A stretch of 64,000 nt of DNA. Source: Azospirillum brasilense. GTDB taxonomy: Bacteria > Pseudomonadota > Alphaproteobacteria > Azospirillales > Azospirillaceae. The notes under the pieces are model-generated. The model worked only from the letters and a program-made list of their open reading frames with translations, ran no database searches and was not told the DNA's origin. A program made the position numbers and the translations under genes. The stretch covers positions 310,001 through 374,000 of the forward strand of contig NZ_CP059449.1 in assembly GCF_022023855.1 (NCBI RefSeq), written 5' to 3'. Of the stretch, positions 1 to 9,947 are shown piece after piece; position 1 is the first letter of the stretch, and each line of letters begins with the position of its first letter.

Positions 1-1560
<1,560 letters not shown>

Positions 1561-1694
1561 GTGACTCGTGCTCCCTCTGGCTGGCGAACAAAGGTGTCGC
1601 GCTCCGTGCGGCGCAGCTCGCGCTGGCTGACGAACGCAACACCCTGTATGTTGGTGCGCATCCTAGCCTCAAGCTTTGGGCCAAGCAAGACCCG

Positions 1695-1743
1695 GCCCAA
1701 GATATTGTGTGCTTGACGCGGGGCTACCTCCTAGATATGGCGC
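1695..1743 (-). promoter_or_regulatory. Tandem NrdR-like boxes upstream of nrdJ
   Basis: Read on the minus strand, 1710-1695 is ACACAATATCTTGGGC, matching about 12 of 16 positions of the NrdR box (acaCwAtATaTwGtgt). A second, weaker copy has its core CCATATCTAG at 1740-1731, matching 8 of 10 core positions. The cores are 33 bp apart, close to the roughly three helical turns seen for paired NrdR boxes. NrdR is the usual repressor of ribonucleotide reductase genes, so the position fits. The rest of the 530-bp gap (1561-2089) shows no gene. Confidence 0.5.
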
Positions 1744-2089
1744 TTCCGGTCAACGGGCCAAGCCGCCGCGGGTTCCCGAGAAAAATCGACCCACCCCCAC
1801 ATCTAGTCCCGCGCCGAAAGCCTCCGGCACCCGATTCCTGTAAGGAATCCGTCACTTTCGCGGGGTCGCCGGCCCCCTCCGACCGCAGGATTCCCGGGGG
1901 ACGAATCGGCGGTACGCCCTTCTCCGCCCCCCATACCCGCCAACCCACTTTTGCCCGCTGGACCGGTCCCGTGGCGAGGTCCCAGGACGGCATCCCGAGT
2001 CGCCACAGGATGTCACAGGCGGTCCCCCGTGACCTTTCCCGCTCTCCCGGTGTTGGAAGGGTCGGTTTCGTGCAACGAGGAGACCTTCC

Positions 2090-2575
2090 ATGCACAAGAC
2101 GGTGATCGCGACCCTGTCCGCCCTGGCGCTGATGACCGGCGCCGCCGCGGCCCAGACCGGCACCGGCGGCTCCACCCAGGCCCCGAGTTCCCAGGCCCCG
2201 AATTCGGTCATCATGGACCAGGGGCAGAGCGCACGGCCGGCCGGCCCCTCGGGCAGCGCCAGCGTCGAGCATCTGATGAGCCGCACGGTGATCGGAGCGG
2301 ACGGCGAAAAGGTCGGCAAGGTGTCCGACGTGATCCTCGGCCCGGACGGCAACGCGCAGCTCCTGGTGATCCAGAGCGGCGGCTTCCTGGGCATCGGCGG
2401 CAAGGAGATCGCCGCGGACATCGCGCTGGCCGACGTGCTTCCGGGCAACGGCCCGATCACGCTGCGCGACGTCACCCAGGCGAGCGTGCGCGACATGCCG
2501 GAGTTCCAGTACAGCGACAGCATGACCTCGCTGAACCGCGGCCCGAAAGGCAGCGGCGAGTCGAACAAGCAGTAA
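2090..2575 (+). CDS. Exported PRC-barrel domain protein
   Basis: A 161-residue protein starting with a clear Sec signal peptide (MHKTVIATLSALALMTGAAAAQ). After a Ser/Pro/Gln-rich linker it has one PRC-barrel-like domain at about residues 60-135: VIGADGEKVGKVSDVILGPD, then LLVIQSGGFLGIGGKEIA. PRC-barrels occur in RimM, photosynthetic reaction centre H subunits and many small periplasmic proteins that appear in stress regulons. The start has a good Shine-Dalgarno (GAGGAGA) about 8 nt upstream. A strong terminator follows directly. The exact function is unknown; periplasmic location is inferred from the signal peptide. Confidence 0.85.
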   Translation: MHKTVIATLSALALMTGAAAAQTGTGGSTQAPSSQAPNSVIMDQGQSARPAGPSGSASVEHLMSRTVIGADGEKVGKVSDVILGPDGNAQLLVIQSGGFLGIGGKEIAADIALADVLPGNGPITLRDVTQASVRDMPEFQYSDSMTSLNRGPKGSGESNKQ

Positions 2576-2588
2576 GGATCAGGGAACG

Positions 2589-2617
2589 CCCCTCTCCCGC
2601 CCTGGGAGAGGGGTTTT
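2589..2617 (+). terminator. Rho-independent terminator
   Basis: A perfect 10-bp stem (CCCCTCTCCC / GGGAGAGGGG) with a 5-nt loop followed by TTTT. It lies between the convergent PRC-barrel and hemerythrin genes and could serve both. Confidence 0.8.
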
Positions 2618-2622
2618 GCCCT

Positions 2623-3087
2623 TTACGCCTCCACCCCGCGCTCGCGCAGGTAGGCGCCCAGCTTGGTGTCCACGCCCAGGATGTGGCCGGACAGCCATTT
2701 GGCGAGGAAGCCCAGCACGAAGGCGCCCTTCTCCCCACCCGCGTCCAGCGCGCTGTTCACGTCGTGCAGCTGGCGGACGAAGCTGTCGTGCAGCGCCTTG
2801 TGGGCGGTGTAGTCAGGATAGCCGTGCTCGCGCATCAGCGTCTCTTCCCGATCGAAATGCGTGTCGGTGTAGTCGAGCAGGTCCCTCAGCACATCCTGGA
2901 TCTCGCTGTCGGCGCGAAACTCGTTCACCGCGGTGACGAACTCGTTGAACAGCTCGAACAGGCGCTTGTGGTCGGCGTCGATCACCGCGTTCCCGACGCC
3001 GAAGCCGTCCTGCCACGCCATCGTCTGCCAGCGCGGGTCGGCAAGGTTCGGCTTCATCGTCTTCGGCTGCGTTGTGTTTAATTGCAT
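2623..3087 (-). CDS. Bacteriohemerythrin
   Basis: A 154-residue single-domain hemerythrin with a non-heme di-iron O2-binding site. All ligand motifs are visible in order: H in DADHKRLFE, HxxxE in THFDREETLM, HxxxH in AHKALHDSF, and HxxxxD in SGHILGVD. The start at 3087 (MQLNTTQ) is preferred over the in-frame ATG at 3111 because AAGGGGG sits 7-8 nt upstream of it. Hemerythrins of this size bind oxygen and are common in microaerophiles that move through oxygen gradients. No sensor or signalling domain is attached, so storage, delivery or sensing cannot be separated from sequence. Confidence 0.93.
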   Translation of the reverse strand: MQLNTTQPKTMKPNLADPRWQTMAWQDGFGVGNAVIDADHKRLFELFNEFVTAVNEFRADSEIQDVLRDLLDYTDTHFDREETLMREHGYPDYTAHKALHDSFVRQLHDVNSALDAGGEKGAFVLGFLAKWLSGHILGVDTKLGAYLRERGVEA

Positions 3088-3185
3088 GACGTTTCCCCCT
3101 TCAGGAAACATCCTTATAAGCCGCCGCCCACCCGCAGCCGGGGCGACAGATAGTCACACTTACAGTATGGTTATAGGATTGCCGG

Positions 3186-4199
3186 TCAGTTCATCTGCGC
3201 CAGGGGCAGGTTGACCAGCAGATTCTGCGGCTTGAGGCGCAGCTTGCGGTCGGCGGTCATCGCCAGGGCGAGATAGACGGGCCGCCCGGCGATGTCGGCG
3301 CGCATGGCCGCCGGATCGGCGAACTCCAGCCGGAACAGCGACAGGATGCGGGCCAGCCGGTCCTCCCCCACCTCGGCCCCGTTGTAGAGGTCGTTGAGGA
3401 TCGCCGTGGCCTCGCCGTCCAGCCCGACATGCCAGACCCAGCGCTCGTCGCTGATCCGCTGCACCGGCTGGATCGACACCGCCACCCCCAGGAAATGGGC
3501 CACCCAGCCCTCCAGGACGCGGCACAGCGCGTCCAGACCGGCCGCGGCGAAGGTCACGTCCAGCACGGTGTCGTGCCGCGAATCGCGCTCCCAATAGCGG
3601 GGGTGGTTGGTCTCGTCGAGGATGTCGAGATCGACGGAGCGCGGGGCGGTCCCGGCCTCCACCACCAGCCGGCCCAGGCTGCCGAAGCCGCCGGTCGCGG
3701 CCAGCATCTCCACCGTCTCGCTGTCGGCCAGTCGGACGCGCCCGTCGTCCACCGACACGGTCTGGGGCCGGAAGAACAGCTCGCCCGCCCGCGCCCGCAG
3801 GCCCGACGGCGTGCCGTCCAGGAGGTTGCGCAGGATCACATGGGCCATCTGGTCGATGAACAGCCCCGGCACGCCCCGCGCGCCCTCGCGGAACAGGCGG
3901 AGGTAGCAGCCCTCCACCGTGCCGGCGGCCAGCAGCCGGTCGCGGAAGCCCAGCCAGACCGCCCAGTTCTCCCGCGCGTCCGCGTCGGCCAACGCCTCCA
4001 CCATGCCCGGCGGCACGGGGCGGGCGGGATCGTCGAGCAGGCCGGCGAACAGCGTGTGCTCGGTCTCGCAGGCGTCCTCGGGCGGGCGCATCTCCGGCCG
4101 CATCAGATAGGCGCGCAGGAAGTCCGGCGTGACCGCCAGCCAGCCGTCGGCGTCGCGCGTCAGCAGATGGAAACCGGACTCTTTCCAGAAATCGGACAT
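3186..4199 (-). CDS. DUF6352 family protein
   Basis: A 337-residue protein beginning MSDFWKESGFHLLTRDADGW, the characteristic start of a conserved alphaproteobacterial family that I recall as DUF6352. No signal peptide, membrane segment or catalytic motif stands out; the protein looks soluble and cytoplasmic. The longer in-frame start at 4271 is less likely because conserved sequence begins at 4199, where CAAGGG lies about 9 nt upstream. The hemerythrin gene follows about 100 nt downstream on the same strand. Function unknown; the family name is from memory, not from a search. Confidence 0.75.
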   Translation of the reverse strand: MSDFWKESGFHLLTRDADGWLAVTPDFLRAYLMRPEMRPPEDACETEHTLFAGLLDDPARPVPPGMVEALADADARENWAVWLGFRDRLLAAGTVEGCYLRLFREGARGVPGLFIDQMAHVILRNLLDGTPSGLRARAGELFFRPQTVSVDDGRVRLADSETVEMLAATGGFGSLGRLVVEAGTAPRSVDLDILDETNHPRYWERDSRHDTVLDVTFAAAGLDALCRVLEGWVAHFLGVAVSIQPVQRISDERWVWHVGLDGEATAILNDLYNGAEVGEDRLARILSLFRLEFADPAAMRADIAGRPVYLALAMTADRKLRLKPQNLLVNLPLAQMN

Positions 4200-4305
4200 G
4201 GAAGGCAGACCCTTGAGCAGAGAAGCGGTCGCAAAGCGTCCCTCATGTGGGCGCGTGGCCGCCGTCGCCAAGGACCTAGCACAGCCCGGCCCACAGATGC
4301 CCAGT

Positions 4306-5247
4306 TTACAGAAGTGTGGCGGCCAGGAACTCGTCGATGTCGGCCCACACCCGGTCGCGGATGTCGTCGCGCTCCATCAGCAGCTCGTGCTTGGCGTCGG
4401 GATGCTCCTTCAGAACGGCGTTGCCCAGCCGGGCGGCGGCCAGCCGGTGCGACTCCGAGCGGACGATGGCGTCGGCCGGGGCGCTCAGCAGCAGGATGGG
4501 GGTCGTCACCCGCTCCAGCGGCGCGGTGAAGCGGATGTGGTCGGCTGCGCGGAGGGCCGCCCGCACCCAGCCGAAGCTGACCCCGCCCACCCGCAGTTCG
4601 GGCCGGTCGCGGAAGGCGTCGTGGTAGGTGGCGTAGCGGCGGGGGTCGGAGGTGATCGGGTTGACCGGGGTGAACAGCCCCTCCACCGGGTCGTAGTCGT
4701 GCTGGCCGAAGGCGTATTCGGCGCCCCGTCCGCGGGCGCACAGGCGTTCGGCCAGCCAGACCGCCATGCGGCGCGGCACCGGGCCGGTGAAGATGTCGAA
4801 CATCGGCGCCGTCAGCACCGCCGCGTCGCACAGGGCCGGGTTGCGGAGCAGGGCCATCAGGGCGACCAGCCCGCCCATGCTGTGGGCGACCAGCAGCAGC
4901 GGCCCGCGCTGCCGCGGCCTCACCAGCTGCTCCACCACCTCGTCAAGATCGCCGGCCAGCGTGTCGAAGCTGTCCAGGTGATGGATCTGAGGGTTGGGCA
5001 GGGGTCGGTCGGACAGGCCCTGGTTGCGCCAGTCGAAGGCGAAGACCTCGAAGCCGCGGGCAAGCAGCTCCCCCACCGTCTCGGCGTATTTCTCGATGAA
5101 CTCCGCCCGGCCGGTCAGCAGCAGCGCGGTGCCGCGCGGCGGGACTTTGGTGGCCGTCCAATGGGCGGTGCGCAGCCGCGTCCCATCCCCCATCGTCACC
5201 CAGCCGAACCGTGGCTCCACACCCAGATCCGCCACGCTCACGGCCAT
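4306..5247 (-). CDS. Alpha/beta hydrolase (lysophospholipase-like, PldB/monoacylglycerol lipase type)
   Basis: A 313-residue serine hydrolase. The nucleophile elbow is AHSMGG, the acid probably the Asp of SAPADAIVRSE, and the His that of HPDAKHELLME, a complete triad. It also has GTALLLTGRAEFIEKYAE near the N-terminus and FAFDWRNQGLSDRP, typical of the Hydrolase_4/lysophospholipase group. I chose ATG 5247 because GGAG lies about 8 nt upstream; the ATG at 5262 is an alternative. It is divergent from rlpA across a 141-bp gap. The substrate (lysophospholipid or monoacylglycerol) is inferred from family resemblance only. Confidence 0.85.
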   Translation of the reverse strand: MAVSVADLGVEPRFGWVTMGDGTRLRTAHWTATKVPPRGTALLLTGRAEFIEKYAETVGELLARGFEVFAFDWRNQGLSDRPLPNPQIHHLDSFDTLAGDLDEVVEQLVRPRQRGPLLLVAHSMGGLVALMALLRNPALCDAAVLTAPMFDIFTGPVPRRMAVWLAERLCARGRGAEYAFGQHDYDPVEGLFTPVNPITSDPRRYATYHDAFRDRPELRVGGVSFGWVRAALRAADHIRFTAPLERVTTPILLLSAPADAIVRSESHRLAAARLGNAVLKEHPDAKHELLMERDDIRDRVWADIDEFLAATLL

Positions 5248-5388
5248 TCCTGCGCTCTCCATCTTTGAGGGGATGATTGAACCATCATCGGACCGGGCGG
5301 GTCCAGCCCACGGCGGCGGTGCAGGTGGTCCAGTGGAACCCCCGACCTCCCACGGATGTTGTCCAGGTCCAATGGGAGGTACATTCGA

Positions 5389-6009
5389 ATGCACATGGCG
5401 CGTACACTGTCCATGGCGCTCTGCGCCTTGTCCCTGTCCTTGCCTCTGTCCCCCATGGCCGCCCAGGCCCAGCCCTCATCCAAATCACAAAGCCCCAAGG
5501 ACGCGTCGGTGCCCCCGATCGCCGTGGAACGCACGGACGAGGGCGAACCGGTGATCGTCCATGAGGGCGAGGCGTCTTTCTATGGCGGCTCGTTCCACGG
5601 CAAGAAGACGGCCAGCGGCGAGCGCTTCGACCAGAACAAGCCGACCGCCGCCTCGCGCGAGCTGCCGCTGGGCAGCAAGGTCACCGTGACCAACCAGGAC
5701 AACGGCAAGAGCGTCAACGTCATCGTCAACGACCGCGGCCCCTATGTGGACGGACGGGTCATCGACCTGTCGAAAAAGGCCGCCAAACAGCTCGACATGA
5801 TCGAGGACGGCGTGGCCCCGGTGCGCGTCGAGGCCAAGCCGTCCGAACAGCCGACCGAGTCCGTGAAGGAGAAGGTCGAGGCCAAGGCCGAGAAGGCCGA
5901 CAAGACTCAGGTCGCCGAACAGCCTTCGTCCGAGAAGAAGGGGACCGGCGCCGCCCGGTCCGGTTCGTCGCGCGCCGATCAGCAAAGCGGGTCGGGGTCC
6001 GACCGCTAA
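5389..6009 (+). CDS. rlpA: RlpA-family septal ring lytic transglycosylase-like lipoprotein/exported protein
   Basis: A 206-residue exported protein with a signal peptide ending near MAAQAQ. A double-psi beta-barrel domain at about residues 50-140 contains [19 protein letters not shown], then [16 protein letters not shown] and [17 protein letters not shown]. RlpA proteins bind or cleave glycan strands lacking stem peptides at the division site. The C-terminus is a Lys/Glu-rich low-complexity tail ([12 protein letters not shown]) with no SPOR domain, so septal targeting is uncertain. The start at 5389 has GGGAGG about 10 nt upstream. Its stop codon overlaps the stop of the convergent SDR gene by 4 nt. 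Confidence 0.85.
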   Translation: MHMARTLSMALCALSLSLPLSPMAAQAQPSSKSQSPKDASVPPIAVERTDEGEPVIVHEGEASFYGGSFHGKKTASGERFDQNKPTAASRELPLGSKVTVTNQDNGKSVNVIVNDRGPYVDGRVIDLSKKAAKQLDMIEDGVAPVRVEAKPSEQPTESVKEKVEAKAEKADKTQVAEQPSSEKKGTGAARSGSSRADQQSGSGSDR

Positions 6010-6827
6010 TCTATCTCTCGCGGCGGACGGGCGGTCCTGCGCGAGCGCTGGCTGCGGTCGAAGGCGGCCAGCAGCGCCCCCAGCCCGTCCGACGCCGCGT
6101 GGCGTGACCACAGGAAGGGGCGCAGCATGTTGCGGGTGCCGAAGCCGTGCACATGCACCGTGCGGCGCCCCAGCGCCTGCAACCCCTCCCGCGCCACGTC
6201 CAGCGGATCGGCGGCCCCCGGCAGGGCGTTCAGGGCGAAGCCGGCGCGCTTGCCGAAGGCGGTGCGGGTGGCGCCGGGGCACAGGACCAGCACATCCACC
6301 GGCTTGCGCTTCAGCTCCGTCGCCAGCGCCTCGCCATAGGCCAGGATGAAGCTCTTGCTGGCGCAGTAGGTCCCGAGGAACGGGATCGGCTGGAAGGCCG
6401 CCGTGCTCGACAGCAGGATCAGCCCCGCCCGCCGCCCGTCGCGGGCCGCCCGCTCGATCATGCCGGGCAGCAGTGCGCGGGTCAGCACCGTGGTCGCCAC
6501 CACGTTCAGCTCCACCGTCGTCCGCTCCGCCTCCGGCGCGTTGTCGAGCACCGGCCCGAAGGCGCCGGACCCGGCGTTGTTGATGAGCAGGTCGATCTCC
6601 AGCGTCTCCGCCTTCTGGATCAGGGCGTTCCGTCCCTCGTCGGTGGTCAGGTCGGAGGCCAGCACCTCCACCCGGCGTCCGGTGGCCTCCAGCTCCGTCT
6701 TTGCGGTGGTCAGGGCCTCGGCGTTGCGGGCGGCCAGCAGCAGGCCGGTGTCGGGGGACAGGGCACGGGCGAAGCCGGCGCCGATGCCGGAGGTGCCGCC
6801 GGTGACCAGCGCGAAGCGGTGGGGCAT
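6006..6827 (-). CDS. Short-chain dehydrogenase/reductase
   Basis: A 273-residue classical SDR. The Rossmann motif is TGGTSGIG, the structural motif NNAG, and the active site combines Ser in LLSSTAAF with YCASK. The C-terminal extension (about 60 residues, basic at the end) is longer than in the shortest members and resembles YqjQ/DltE-like SDRs. The substrate cannot be told. The start at 6827 ([11 protein letters not shown]) is set by the conserved N-terminus; a longer open frame upstream has no family signal. It is divergent from the PhaJ-type hydratase gene across a 353-bp spacer. Confidence 0.86.
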   Translation of the reverse strand: MPHRFALVTGGTSGIGAGFARALSPDTGLLLAARNAEALTTAKTELEATGRRVEVLASDLTTDEGRNALIQKAETLEIDLLINNAGSGAFGPVLDNAPEAERTTVELNVVATTVLTRALLPGMIERAARDGRRAGLILLSSTAAFQPIPFLGTYCASKSFILAYGEALATELKRKPVDVLVLCPGATRTAFGKRAGFALNALPGAADPLDVAREGLQALGRRTVHVHGFGTRNMLRPFLWSRHAASDGLGALLAAFDRSQRSRRTARPPREID

Positions 6828-7039
6828 GGGTCGGATTCCATCGCGGTTCGGGGGATGAGAGGTGACGGTTGGCCGCGGCGGCGCGAAGTCAAGCCATCGC
6901 CCCCCGAGTCGCCCCGCATTCTGCGGTGCAGCAGGCCGAATTGTCAGTGTACATATTAACTGGAGCCGCTCCGGACTTTTACTGTCACGGGACTGAAATC
7001 GCCGGACCAAAGGAAATAGGCAGGACGCCTCGACTGCCT

Positions 7040-7055
7040 CCTCTTTCGAAAGAGG
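7040..7055. promoter_or_regulatory. 16-bp perfect palindrome in the SDR/hydratase divergent spacer
   Basis: CCTCTTTCGAAAGAGG is a perfect 16-bp palindrome about 125 bp upstream of the hydratase gene. It is followed by a T-rich stretch (ggttttttcactttttc), so it could be an operator or a small terminator. The rest of the spacer (6828-7180) holds no gene. Confidence 0.35.
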
Positions 7056-7101
7056 TTAGCGGTTTTTTCACTTTTTCAGGCGAGTCGTGTTGCCATCACG
7101 T

Positions 7102-7129
7102 GGTTGCAGTGCATATATCGCATTGCACC
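7102..7129. promoter_or_regulatory. TGCA-rich imperfect inverted repeat upstream of the PhaJ-type gene
   Basis: Two arms, TTGCAGTGCA and CGCATTGCAC, face each other across an ATATAT core 50-80 bp upstream of the hydratase start. TGCA-rich inverted repeats are typical targets of PhaR-like regulators of polyhydroxyalkanoate metabolism in this class, which would suit a phaJ-type gene. The regulator assignment is inference. Confidence 0.3.
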
Positions 7130-7180
7130 ATACGTGTTGTCGCACCGCTCTGCCGGTGCTTGATGAAAAGGAACCGCGGT

Positions 7181-7630
7181 ATGGATGATGTTCGCCAAGT
7201 CCTGAAGGACAACGAGGGCCACTGCATCGAGGATTTGACCGTCGGAATGACGGCGTCCTTCGCGAAGACGGTTACCGAGGCGGACATCGTGTTGTTCGCC
7301 GGCATCTCCGGCGACACCAACCCGGTCCACCTGAACCAGGAATACGCCAGCGGGACCATGTTCCAGGGCCGCATCGCCCACGGCATGCTGAGCGTCAGCT
7401 TCATTTCCGCCGTTCTCGGCACCAAGCTGCCCGGTCCGGGCGCCATCTACATGAGCCAGACCGTGCGCTTCAAGGCGCCGGTCCGCGCCGGCGACACGGT
7501 GACCGCCCGCGCCACCGTCACCGAGATCATCCCGGAGAAGCGCCGCGCCGTCGTCCGCACGGTCTGCACCGTCGGCGAGACGGTGGTGATCGAGGGCGAA
7601 GCCCTGCTGATGGTCCCGTCGCGCGGGTGA
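7181..7630 (+). CDS. phaJ: MaoC-family (R)-specific enoyl-CoA hydratase, PhaJ type
   Basis: A 149-residue single hot-dog domain. The hydratase-2 signature is complete: FAGISGDTNPVHLN (catalytic Asp45 and His50) followed by GRIAHGML. Family members hydrate trans-2-enoyl-CoA to (R)-3-hydroxyacyl-CoA, feeding beta-oxidation intermediates into polyhydroxyalkanoate synthesis. The start at 7181 is chosen for AAGGAA about 9 nt upstream; an ATG at 7163 is in frame but lacks a good site. No PHA synthase lies nearby, so a PHA role rests on family resemblance. Confidence 0.85.
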   Translation: MDDVRQVLKDNEGHCIEDLTVGMTASFAKTVTEADIVLFAGISGDTNPVHLNQEYASGTMFQGRIAHGMLSVSFISAVLGTKLPGPGAIYMSQTVRFKAPVRAGDTVTARATVTEIIPEKRRAVVRTVCTVGETVVIEGEALLMVPSRG

Positions 7631-7695
7631 TCCCGTCAAGCCCTTAGGGCGGGCAAGCCTTCAACAAGCGAAATAACTTGCCGGTCGCCGGTGCG

Positions 7696-7724
7696 TAGAC
7701 CACGCGCCGGCTCCGGTCTATATA
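7696..7724 (+). promoter_or_regulatory. Candidate sigma-70 promoter for ribF
   Basis: A good -10 (TATATA, 7719-7724) lies 17 bp from a weak -35 (TAGACC, 7696-7701), 86 bp before ribF. A GC-rich 8-bp hairpin (7740-7757) sits in the leader. No FMN riboswitch conserved sequence is visible. Confidence 0.35.
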
Positions 7725-7809
7725 AGACGCCCATGGCATGGCCCGCCCCGGCGGGCCGCCATCGTTTCCGGGGGCCGTCCGCGGCCCACAGACCATCAGG
7801 GCGTGACGC

Positions 7810-8772
7810 ATGCGATTGTTCCGACACACCGCCGACCTGCCGGAGGACGCCCGCGGGGCCGTCGTCGCCCTGGGCAACTTCGACGGGGTGCACCGCGGCC
7901 ATCAGGCGGTGATCGCCACCGCCCAGCGGATCGCCCGCGATCTCGGCGCGCCCTCGGCGGTGATGACCTTCGAGCCGCACCCCCGCTCGGTCTTCCGTCC
8001 GGACGACGCCCCCTTCCGCCTGTCGCCCTTCCGCGTCAAGGCCCGCCACATCGAGGCTCTGGGGGTGGACCTGCTGTTCGTCTGCCATTTCGACGAGAGC
8101 TTCCTGCACAAGACCGCCGACGCCTTCATCCAGGAGGATCTGGTGGCCGGGCTGGGCGTGCGGCACGTCGTCTGCGGCTACGACTTCCTGTTCGGCCATG
8201 GCCGCGGCGGCGACCCCGCCCTGCTGCGGCAGGCCGGCGCGGCCCACGGCTTCGGCATGACCGAGGTCGGGCCGGTGGCCGACGACGCGGACGGCGTCTA
8301 TTCCTCCACCCGCGTGCGCGACGCGCTGGTCGCCGGCAACCCGCGCGAGGCGGCCCGGCTGCTCGGCTCCCCCTGGGAGATCGAGGGGCGCGTGGAGCAT
8401 GGCGACCACAAGGGCCGCACCATCGGCTTCCCCACCGCTAATGTGGAGCTTGCCGACTATCTGCGCCCCGCCTTCGGCGTCTACGCGGTGCGCACCGGCG
8501 TGGACCAGGGGGCGGGCACGGTCTGGCGCAACGGCGTCGCCAACCTGGGCCGCCGCCCGACCGTGGGCGGAACGGTGGAGCGGCTGGAGACCCACATCCT
8601 CGACTTCGACGGCGACCTCTACGGCCAGCATCTGCGCGTGCAGCTCATTGAGTTCCTGCGGCCGGAGCGCAAGTTCGGCAGCTTCAACGAGTTGAAGGAC
8701 CAGATCGTCCAGGACGCCGCCGCCGCCCGCGCCGTGCTGGCCAAGGAGCCGGCCGGCGGAGCGGAGGGCTGA
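7810..8772 (+). CDS. ribF: Bifunctional riboflavin kinase / FAD synthetase
   Basis: A 320-residue protein that phosphorylates riboflavin to FMN and adenylylates FMN to FAD. The N-terminal FAD synthetase domain has the nucleotidyltransferase motif GNFDGVHRGHQ at residues 22-32 and YSSTRVRDALVAG near 160. The C-terminal flavokinase domain has HGDHKGRTIGFPTANV and ends with the typical FLRPERKFGSFNELKDQI. Length and domain order are normal. A 58-codon gene follows 6 nt downstream and pyrE comes next. Confidence 0.97.
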   Translation: MRLFRHTADLPEDARGAVVALGNFDGVHRGHQAVIATAQRIARDLGAPSAVMTFEPHPRSVFRPDDAPFRLSPFRVKARHIEALGVDLLFVCHFDESFLHKTADAFIQEDLVAGLGVRHVVCGYDFLFGHGRGGDPALLRQAGAAHGFGMTEVGPVADDADGVYSSTRVRDALVAGNPREAARLLGSPWEIEGRVEHGDHKGRTIGFPTANVELADYLRPAFGVYAVRTGVDQGAGTVWRNGVANLGRRPTVGGTVERLETHILDFDGDLYGQHLRVQLIEFLRPERKFGSFNELKDQIVQDAAAARAVLAKEPAGGAEG

Positions 8773-8778
8773 GCGACG

Positions 8779-8955
8779 ATGGACCGCGTGATCCTGCTGC
8801 TGTTCATCCTGAACCAGGGCGGCCCGACCACCATCGAGTTCCAGACGATGGAGCAGTGCAAGGCCGCCGAGCCCGCCATCGTCCAGGCCTACCGCGAGAT
8901 GACCGGCAACCCGGTGCTGACCCGCTGCATCGCGCTGGCCCTGCCGGGGAAGTGA
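8779..8955 (+). CDS. Small conserved-looking hypothetical protein
   Basis: A 58-codon frame starting 6 nt after the ribF stop: MDRVILLLFILNQGGPTTIE, then TMEQCKAAEPAIVQAYREM and a Cys near the C-terminus. The N-terminus is hydrophobic, like a short signal or anchor, and two cysteines could pair. Small proteins of the type hydrophobic start, EF.....C....., C-terminal C are common in alphaproteobacteria. Tight spacing to ribF supports translation. No function assigned. Confidence 0.6.
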   Translation: MDRVILLLFILNQGGPTTIEFQTMEQCKAAEPAIVQAYREMTGNPVLTRCIALALPGK

Positions 8956-9043
8956 CGGCGCAGGGCCAGCCCGCCCCATTGCGATTCGCACGCCGGGGGG
9001 CTACACACGGGGCAGTTTGAGCCTCCCTGGGAGCCGTTAGGCC

Positions 9044-9739
9044 ATGACCACCGCCGCCGCCCTGCCCGACCGGGCCACAATTGCCGCCACCGCCGCGAAG
9101 ATCCTGCTGGAAATCAAGGCGCTGCATTTCAACGCCGAGACGCCCTTCATCTTCACCTCCGGCTGGGCGAGCCCGGTCTACACCGACTGCCGGCGCATCG
9201 TGTCCTTCCCGCGCGCCCGCAAGGCTCTGATGGACTTCGCCGTCCAGACCATCGAGCGCGAGATCGGCTATGAGAGCATCGACGCGGTGGCCGGCGGCGA
9301 GACGGCGGGCATCCCCTTCGCCGCCTGGATCGCCGAGCGGCTGGAACTGCCCATGCAGTATGTCCGCAAGAAGCCGAAGGGCTTCGGGCGAAACGCCCAG
9401 ATCGAGGGCGTGCTGACCGAGGGGCAGCGGGTCATCCTGGTCGAGGACCTCGCGACCGACGGCAAGAGCAAGGAGAACTTCGTCACGGCGCTGCGCAACG
9501 GCGGCGCCACCGTGACCGACAGCTTCGTGATCTTCCATTACGGCATCTTCCCGCAGTCCAAGACCAACATGGACCGCATCGGCGTCCGCCTGCACGAGCT
9601 GTGCACCTGGTGGGACGTGTTGAAGGTCGCCCGCGAGAACCGGTACTTCGACGAGAACACCCTGTCGGAAGTCGAGAAGTTCCTGAACGACCCGGTCACC
9701 TGGTCCGCCGCCCACGGCGGCAAAGCCAGCTTCGACTGA
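9044..9739 (+). CDS. pyrE: Orotate phosphoribosyltransferase
   Basis: A 231-residue enzyme that makes orotidine-5-phosphate from orotate and PRPP in pyrimidine synthesis. The PRPP-binding loop reads [17 protein letters not shown], with the upstream [14 protein letters not shown] and the lysine pair in [18 protein letters not shown]. Length fits the longer alphaproteobacterial form. ATG 9044 starts the conserved region. Gene order ribF - small ORF - pyrE on one strand suggests cotranscription, though the 88-nt gap before pyrE could hold its own signals. Confidence 0.96.
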   Translation: MTTAAALPDRATIAATAAKILLEIKALHFNAETPFIFTSGWASPVYTDCRRIVSFPRARKALMDFAVQTIEREIGYESIDAVAGGETAGIPFAAWIAERLELPMQYVRKKPKGFGRNAQIEGVLTEGQRVILVEDLATDGKSKENFVTALRNGGATVTDSFVIFHYGIFPQSKTNMDRIGVRLHELCTWWDVLKVARENRYFDENTLSEVEKFLNDPVTWSAAHGGKASFD

Positions 9740-9844
9740 CGCCGCCCGGAGGCGCCGCGCCTTGACCGCACCGCCCACACCGCTAATATCCCGCGCGATG
9801 CTGCATCCGGCGTGGGTCATGGCGCGTATGGCGCGAATTACCAA

Positions 9845-9868
9845 CCCGGCCTCCTGAGGGGGGCCGGG
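9845..9868 (+). other. Strong GC hairpin in the ileS leader
   Basis: CCCGGCC at 9845-9851 pairs with GGCCGGG at 9862-9868, and inner pairs extend the stem to about 10 bp with a 4-nt loop. There is no following U-run, so it is not a classical terminator. It lies about 80 nt before ileS and could shape the leader RNA. Confidence 0.4.
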
Positions 9869-9947
9869 ACCGCCTCGTTTGTGCGTGCGTCGGGGGCCTG
9901 ACCGCTGCCGCCCGACGGTTCTGCTTCAGGTTCAGGATATCCCCGAC

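Noticed and set aside
7636-7809. FMN riboswitch before ribF
   Set aside because: The conserved RFN sequence blocks are absent; only a simple GC hairpin is present.
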